Source of the DNA: Dehalococcoidia bacterium UBA1332
GTDB lineage: Bacteria > Chloroflexota > Dehalococcoidia > Lucifugimonadales > Lucifugimonadaceae
Assembly: GCA_002306745.1 (NCBI GenBank)
Contig: DBSW01000132.1
Location: forward strand, 784-15,981
Direction: 5' to 3'
DNA length: 15,198 nucleotides
Shown: positions 14,901 through 15,198 of the stretch, one piece after another
Numbering within the stretch: the stretch's first letter is position 1
Layout: every line of letters begins with the position of its first letter
The notes under the pieces: model-generated
Databases searched by the model: none
What the model saw: only the letters and a program-made list of their open reading frames with translations
Told to the model about the DNA's origin: nothing
Program-made: the position numbers and the translations under genes

Positions 14901-15198
14901 CTGAACAGTTATTTCTAGCTATGAGATTTGCCCTAATTGAAGAGTATTCACAAAACGCCGAACCAGTGCCTATCATCCTTGATGACATCTTAGTGAATTT
15001 CGACCCGAGACGCGCACAAGCCGCATGCAAGGTAATAATGAAGCTCTCGCAAAAATTTCAGATCATTTTCCTGACATGCCACCCTGAAACTGAAGCTATG
15101 TTCATGTCAGCAATCTCCGGTACCGATAAATTATCAAAAAGTGCTATTAGCATCATCGATCTAAATAAAAATACTAGTCCAGATCAACTGAAGCTTGT
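11999..15198 (+). CDS. SbcC/Rad50-like (YhaN-type) ATPase with internal transmembrane helices, 3' end beyond the window
   Basis: The frame is open without interruption for 1066 codons and runs off the window. It starts with a TTG one base after the nuclease stop; the N-terminus MRLTRINIDNFGPF is typical of the family. Walker A is GPNETGKS (31-38, K37), the ABC signature is LSRGT (963-967), Walker B is PIILDD (991-996), and the H-loop histidine is H1028 (CHPE). Between them lie long charged helical segments that should form coiled coils. Near the middle are two hydrophobic helices, about 481-501 and 508-528, with a 6-residue turn (QTMGEL); no CxxC zinc hook is visible in the coiled coil. This layout matches YhaN-type proteins more than SbcC. 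It would work with the upstream nuclease. Few C-terminal residues should be missing. GGAG at 11982-11985 is rather far for a Shine-Dalgarno, so coupling is likely. Confidence 0.92.
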   Translation, partial: MRLTRINIDNFGPFANREFNNISEHLTLINGPNETGKSAIRAFIRSTLFGYVNKTDRVPLREIFQYKHIKPEAGSGSISITTSNNNQFEVHRREGKKRGEVSITGKTNGDEYLLQMLISDIDIELYTNVFSISLSELQVFSSLNSNEIQDKIYSVGLGLTNLSLTDVRAKINGELRELRSPRAGRIRTIEKELLEARGLLQETRLNGEQYSDLSKQIEKVREDIDSKTADLAQIRSNIEHQKTLINLRNPWSRKIELDRQITELPKIDVIPDDALQQLEGLIERKNNFVEQVNDGNLRQQKRNNELSSINVIDSFNTHGNEIRKLLMQAGHYTKAVDDLPVVQKELDKEQASFDFEVANLGWTKEAIETFDESIEHQSNLQTVGSKLSTAQQKHQEAKLIFEARSEDQESVSNHVIKLENKRDALGKVSTKTSTDIEQTRDRLSRLRAAIADATSTRSEMNEAQQTLDHNQKYSDQKQEIFASILFPSVVIIISAALIVWYQTMGELSGSLAAILGVLILCAGLLLVSRVNKTKLIKNNNENIPANGSTSLSNAQIEEIHNRFVAVNREVSEIAQEFNISEPPSIRDVEEKTGEIERSLDLRRKFESISNDAEVAIAQLASSNSRLTESRKMLELRSKTLNELKLQWQKLLKHSNLSVDLNPSQAVNFIGSVRTLKIQIKNINSLKIRLSQMYETVEQIDGRLLKVLNAAGLPNAPAHQGSQALEDLSNRMLKHERAIEHKKQIADQVMIWEKELETLTSKISDIESMTLALFNKGNTDSQEEFIKIAIQVGKRRELERKLFELVENSPLLNSADGQSYRESLSNVTHEEVIAKRQQLEDDARRISVVINELHIKEGNLRNQLVEHEKSNKPLELQTKINILKEQLNRQAERWAVLTIAHDMFEKTREEFQKERQPDLIKSASKHLSELTLGRYTSVRAVIGEKDQDLEVIESTGTTKLANELSRGTAEQLFLAMRFALIEEYSQNAEPVPIILDDILVNFDPRRAQAACKVIMKLSQKFQIIFLTCHPETEAMFMSAISGTDKLSKSAISIIDLNKNTSPDQLKL

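Noticed and set aside
10738..15198. The nuclease-ATPase pair as a new anti-phage system
   Set aside because: The pair matches the general SbcCD/YhaON repair family, and no defence gene, integrase or phage remnant surrounds it. The context gives no support for defence.
1..15198. tRNA, rRNA, CRISPR or insertion sequence
   Set aside because: No cloverleaf-like sequence, spaced direct repeats, transposase frame or terminal inverted repeats with target duplications were seen by eye; a computed search could still find a small RNA.

Overview
The window is a stretch of A+T-leaning bacterial chromosome. It carries a sugar-acid/carboxylate catabolism region, a heat-shock groES-groEL operon and a DNA-repair-type nuclease/ATPase pair. 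Two enolase-superfamily enzymes lie close together among an acyl-CoA-ligase-type enzyme, an SDR dehydrogenase, TIM-barrel enzymes and a cupin. The GroEL and GroES sequences, the CIRCE-type heat-shock control and this gene mix fit a marine Chloroflexota lineage such as SAR202, which is known for many enolase-superfamily paralogs. That placement is an inference without any database search. I see no mobile element, CRISPR array, tRNA or rRNA.

Layout. 1-441: the C-terminal end of an AMP-forming acyl-CoA ligase, cut by the window edge. 617-2237: a sugar-phosphate-isomerase-like TIM barrel and an SDR dehydrogenase, 10 bp apart. 2343-3488 (minus strand): a galactonate-dehydratase-like enolase-superfamily enzyme, convergent with the SDR. 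3489-3690: a divergent control region holding a perfect minus-strand -10 box and a 13-bp-stem inverted repeat. 3691-4089: a small cupin. 4379-4954: a secreted protein with a duplicated helical-hairpin motif, followed by a clear terminator. 5196-8019: a tight three-gene operon of methyltransferase, DapA/NanA-family lyase and a second enolase-superfamily enzyme that starts with TTG. 8168-8230: a near-consensus promoter followed by a degenerate CIRCE operator. 8356-10336: groES and groEL, closed by a perfect 15-bp terminator stem. 10463-10672: a small zinc-ribbon protein. 10738-15198: an SbcD/YhaO-like metallophosphoesterase, then a very long SbcC/YhaN-like ATPase that starts with TTG one base after the nuclease stop and is still open at the window end.

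How the parts may work together. The two enolase-superfamily enzymes abstract the alpha-proton of carboxylates, usually to dehydrate or racemize sugar acids. The DapA-family protein is the kind of enzyme that cleaves or dehydrates the resulting 2-keto-3-deoxy acids, while the SDR, isomerase-like barrel and CoA ligase could feed or drain such a route. No substrate can be named from the sequence. Separately, the metallophosphoesterase and the ATPase look like an Mre11-Rad50-type complex. In this ATPase two transmembrane helices sit in the middle of the coiled-coil region, where classical SbcC/Rad50 carries a zinc hook.

The most interesting points are the membrane-inserted Rad50-like ATPase, the DapA-family enzyme that has lost the family's usual catalytic tyrosine, the paired enolase-superfamily enzymes with different active-site layouts, and the structured operator-like repeat between the first enolase gene and the cupin.
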